NCBI GenBank assembly: GCA_030630095.1
Contig: DAOVNW010000040.1
Coordinates: forward strand, 1 to 7,945
Length of the DNA stretch: 7,945 nucleotides
DNA from: Candidatus Omnitrophota bacterium
GTDB lineage: Bacteria; Omnitrophota; Gorgyraeia; JAGLLT01
Direction: 5' to 3'
The translations under genes and the position numbers were made by a program. A model generated the notes under the pieces. That model was not told the origin of the DNA and searched no databases. It saw nothing but the letters and a program-made list of their open reading frames with translations. How positions within the stretch are numbered: the stretch's first letter is position 1; each line of letters starts with the position of its first letter. Of this stretch, positions 5,868 to 7,945 are shown piece by piece.

Positions 5868-5911
5868 CCCTTCTCTTAATCTTTCATCACCTATACCTTT
5901 TCACACCCCCC

Positions 5912-6244
5912 TCACCAGATACGACAATCCTTCATCCATTGCTTCACTCCTACCCGCACCCAAATGTCATACCAATACCCCACATAAAAGCGATATCCTG
6001 ATTTAAAACTATTGATATAATTTGGCAGCGTTTTAACCTTACAACAATCATCGCGACTTACCCACCCTGAAACACCATTGTTAAGTCCGTGCAATCGCCA
6101 TGAGTTAGATCGTACGCCATTGGCAACCACATACTCTTGCCCCTTATAAATCACCTTATCACCAAGATTAACTCGAAACATCCACCTGATACATAAATGG
6201 ATTATCAAAAATTTAACGCGTATCTTCTGTAAAAATAAACCCAT
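5912..6244 (-). CDS. Small phage protein with possible KOW/SH3-like core
   Basis: A 110-aa protein. Residues 24-70 (FRVNLGDKVIYKGQEYVVANGV, then SWRLHGLNNGVSGWVSRDDCCKV) have the pattern of a small SH3/KOW-type beta barrel: GDxVxYxGxxYxV, a turn, then GWVxRxxCxKV. The C-terminal part is aromatic-rich (FKSGYRFYVGYWYDIWVRVG, about 80-99) and ends in CRIW. I recall similar small proteins beside terminase genes in phages but know no function. The start is the ATG at 6244, behind GGAG with a 6-nt spacer and overlapping the methyltransferase stop (TGATG). An internal ATG at 6181 would drop a hydrophobic/basic 21-residue extension (MGLFLQKIRVKFLIIHLCIR) and give the core alone; it has only a poorly spaced AGGTGG. 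Co-translated with the methyltransferase, it may assist DNA binding or modification, but this is speculative. Confidence 0.7.
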   Translation of the reverse strand: MGLFLQKIRVKFLIIHLCIRWMFRVNLGDKVIYKGQEYVVANGVRSNSWRLHGLNNGVSGWVSRDDCCKVKTLPNYINSFKSGYRFYVGYWYDIWVRVGVKQWMKDCRIW

Positions 6245-7554
6245 CACCCTCTCCTTTTCTCCCGCTTCGCCTTCTTCCCCGTAAAATCCTCCCAGCGCTT
6301 AACCGCCACATCAACGAATACCGGCACGTCCTCCATCGCGTAACAGCGTCTATTTAGCCGCTCAGCCGCTATTATCTGCGTTCCGGACTCGCTAAACGGC
6401 TCATAGCAGATATCCCCCACCTTCGTATGCACACGCATCGGAATAGCAAAAACCTCCGTCGGCTTTACAGTCGGATGATCAACGTCAGTCGGTCTCTTCT
6501 TCCCCTCCCAATCCAACTCCCAAACATCCGTATAATACTCAGCACTGGCAGGATCTCCATTCTTAAGAAATCCTATGTTCCAAACAGTACCAATTGACAT
6601 ATCCTGAGGCTTAATATGCGGCTTGTTTCCTTTTTGCCAGCCAAAAAGACAAGGCTCATGCCGCCAATGATAACAAGCATAAGTCATAACCGCGCAGGGC
6701 TTCACCCAGATAATTATTTGATGTCTTAATAACCCCAACTCACTCCATACTTCCTCAATAATTCTTTGCCTTGTTGACGCGTGCCACATATATATGCCGG
6801 CATTCGGTTCAATAAACTTCAAGCCAAGCGCAAGATACTTCTTAAAAAATCCAGGGGCATCCTTTATCCCCTCATCCCAATATACACTTGACCAATCTTT
6901 ATTATTTTTCGGCCTATCCGCACCCGTATAATTAACTAAATAAGGCGGATCCGTAGCAAAAAGCGCGGCCTTCTTGCCATCCATCAACCTGGCAACATCC
7001 TTTTCCAGTAAACTATTCCCGCACAACAGCCGATGCTCACCCAGTATCCACAGATCCCCTTTCTCAGTAACTACATCCTTCGGCATTTCCGGAACATCAT
7101 CCGGAAGCGTCTGGCCCACACCCATATTCTCAAGCTCAAACTCCCTAAGCTCATCGCGCAGCTCCTGGAGCCTAAGTCCGATATACCCATCCGGCATCTC
7201 ATGCCGCAATTGTTCCAATATAGGCATCAATGCCTCTGTCCATATGCCGGCAATCTGCGGATTATTAAGAGAAACGTTCATCGCCTTCTCTTGCACCTCC
7301 TCTACGTCCACCAGCACAACCGGCACCCTCTTAAGCCCCTCCGCCATAAGCACCTTATACCTTTGGTTGCCGCCTACAATCTGCATATTCCGTTTATTAA
7401 CAACTATAAGATCAATATACCCAAAGCTTCGCAAACTCCACTTAAGCCCCAACAGCGCTTCCTTTTCAATCTCCCGCGGATTATAAGGCACCGGCTTAAT
7501 GTCACAAAGCTTCACTGTTTTGATTTCAGGTTTTATATCAATTTTCCTTTTCAT
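6244..7554 (-). CDS. ParB-like domain / DNA methyltransferase fusion (DPPY, N6-adenine or N4-cytosine)
   Basis: A 436-aa protein that probably methylates phage DNA with S-adenosylmethionine, for protection or regulation. The N-terminal ParB/Srx-like domain (about 12-95) shows IKPVPYNPRE with NPR at 25-27 and the phosphate-binding GGNQRYKVL at 61-69. A linker helix leads to the methyltransferase: CGNSL (178-182), catalytic TDPPY (201-205), a central region with WVKP and HWRHEPCLFGW, HPTVKP (360-365), and the SAM-binding motif EPFSESGTQIIAAERL (385-400). With DPPY preceding the SAM motif this is the beta-type order. In motif I the usual first Gly of FxGxGT is Glu389 (codon GAG), which could weaken cofactor binding. 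The ATG at 7554 overlaps the upstream stop as ATGA, though no clear ribosome binding site is seen; a TTG at 7584 (10 residues longer) is the alternative. Confidence 0.9.
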   Translation of the reverse strand: MKRKIDIKPEIKTVKLCDIKPVPYNPREIEKEALLGLKWSLRSFGYIDLIVVNKRNMQIVGGNQRYKVLMAEGLKRVPVVLVDVEEVQEKAMNVSLNNPQIAGIWTEALMPILEQLRHEMPDGYIGLRLQELRDELREFELENMGVGQTLPDDVPEMPKDVVTEKGDLWILGEHRLLCGNSLLEKDVARLMDGKKAALFATDPPYLVNYTGADRPKNNKDWSSVYWDEGIKDAPGFFKKYLALGLKFIEPNAGIYMWHASTRQRIIEEVWSELGLLRHQIIIWVKPCAVMTYACYHWRHEPCLFGWQKGNKPHIKPQDMSIGTVWNIGFLKNGDPASAEYYTDVWELDWEGKKRPTDVDHPTVKPTEVFAIPMRVHTKVGDICYEPFSESGTQIIAAERLNRRCYAMEDVPVFVDVAVKRWEDFTGKKAKREKRRG

Positions 7555-7757
7555 GGCCGGATAAGATGCTTTTGATACGCGCAACTTCCCTGCCCAATAT
7601 TAGATTTTAATTCCTTAACCTCAATCTCCCCGTAAAACTGAAAAGACAATGCTTCTTTTATTTTTCTCGCCGACAACCTCTTCAACCCGCGCCCCTTAAC
7701 ACAAACACAAATCCTCCACGCCAGCTCTTCTCGCCCTTCCCTCTTATTCTTTCCCAT
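7551..7757 (-). CDS. Small basic hypothetical protein (68 aa)
   Basis: A 68-aa basic protein starting MGKNKREGREELAWRICVCVKGRG, then a predicted helix (LKRLSARKIKEALSF), a short strand (YGEIEVKEL) and a polar tail ending HLIRP. The ATG at 7757-7755 has GGAGG about 9 nt upstream; a GTG at 7784 lies before that site and would place it inside the reading frame, so I rejected it. The TGA overlaps the methyltransferase ATG, suggesting coupled translation. I recognise no family. Its charge and place in front of the methyltransferase would fit a nucleic-acid-binding accessory protein, but nothing in the sequence proves it. Confidence 0.6.
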   Translation of the reverse strand: MGKNKREGREELAWRICVCVKGRGLKRLSARKIKEALSFQFYGEIEVKELKSNIGQGSCAYQKHLIRP

Positions 7758-7945
7758 AATCCCCAGCCTCCCTTCCCACAACACTCAATGAACGTGAAAC
7801 CCCAAAAAACAATTTCAACATCACAAAAACATCGCGCTCGCCTGACCCGCATAGAAAAATCCGCCAGGAAGGACCCGCAACTATATTATCATTTATAATT
7901 AAAATGTTACGCATACCGTAATCGCCGCTGCTGCTCAAGATGCTA
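7744..7945 (-). CDS. Unidentified ORF, open at the right edge
   Basis: A minus-strand frame that is open to the right edge and stops at TAA (7746-7744), overlapping the start of the 68-aa gene by 14 nt. Possible starts are TTG at 7938 and ATG at 7914, neither with a clear ribosome binding site, so it may be the C-terminus of a longer gene. The visible protein includes MRNILIINDNIVAGP, then FLCGSGERDVFVMLKLFFGV and ends VVGREAGDYGKE. No family is recognised. The overlap with the next gene fits the operon style, but coding potential is uncertain, and the AT-rich stretch 7880-7910 could instead be promoter DNA. Confidence 0.4.
   Translation of the reverse strand, partial: SILSSSGDYGMRNILIINDNIVAGPSWRIFLCGSGERDVFVMLKLFFGVSRSLSVVGREAGDYGKE

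Larger units (their letters stand above)
5636..5911 (-). other. Noncoding terS leader; candidate packaging-site (cos/pac) region
   Basis: A 276-nt stretch without a convincing gene, upstream of the small terminase. From right to left it holds a purine-rich segment, the tRNA-like element (5867-5796), a segment I cannot assign (5795-5738), the CATATG inverted repeat, the terminator-like hairpin, and the AGGAG ribosome binding site of terS (5646-5642). In lambda-type phages the cos site lies next to the small-terminase gene, so this is the most likely place for the packaging signal. I could not identify a cosN-like nick site or repeated TerS boxes by eye, so that role is inference from position. 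Confidence 0.4.

Noticed and set aside
6974..7575. Two long plus-strand reading frames opposite the methyltransferase gene
   Set aside because: They lie entirely antisense to a clearly recognised protein, are low-complexity (Ser- or Leu/His-rich) and have no ribosome binding site or family likeness.
1..7945. CRISPR array, insertion sequence, integrase or attachment site
   Set aside because: No regularly spaced direct repeats, transposase or recombinase domains, or flanking inverted repeats with target duplications were seen anywhere in the window.

Overview
The window is a late-gene (packaging and head assembly) segment of a tailed bacteriophage or prophage (Caudoviricetes) with lambda-type head machinery. 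Every supported gene reads leftward on the minus strand. The host is bacterial: most starts have GGAG/AGGAG-type ribosome binding sites and most genes are coupled by ATGA or TGATG overlaps. No host gene, integrase or attachment site is visible, so the host phylum and the lytic or integrated state cannot be read from this window. The mosaic of conserved lambda-like proteins with unfamiliar small proteins suggests a poorly sampled phage lineage.

In order of transcription, right to left: an unidentified ORF running in from the right edge (7744-7945); a 68-aa hypothetical protein (7551-7757); a ParB-like/DNA methyltransferase fusion (6244-7554); a small conserved-looking basic protein with a possible KOW/SH3-like core (5912-6244); and a noncoding leader (5636-5911) holding a tRNA-like double-hairpin element, a perfect CATATG-containing hairpin and a terminator-like hairpin. 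Then come the Nu1-like small terminase (4982-5635), the gpA-type large terminase (3130-5028), a small zinc-ribbon protein (2882-3133) and an AT-rich HNH endonuclease carrying a second copy of the same zinc ribbon (2287-2844). A second noncoding leader (2109-2286) has a good sigma70-type promoter followed by two tandem intrinsic-terminator-like hairpins. It precedes the gpW-like head-tail joining protein (1896-2108), the lambda-B-family portal (301-1899), a 52-aa protein overlapping the portal end (174-332), and the 5' end of a probable prohead protease/scaffold gene (1-177).

Together the genes describe DNA packaging: TerS recognises the packaging site, probably near its own leader, and TerL cuts and pumps DNA through the portal into a procapsid. 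The protease would mature that procapsid, gpW would help close the head-tail joint, and the methyltransferase would modify the DNA. The most unusual material is noncoding: terminator-like structures stand in front of both terS and gpW, so expression of the two modules may depend on antitermination, attenuation or short leader RNAs; and a 72-nt element built from two T-arm-like hairpins lies upstream of terS.
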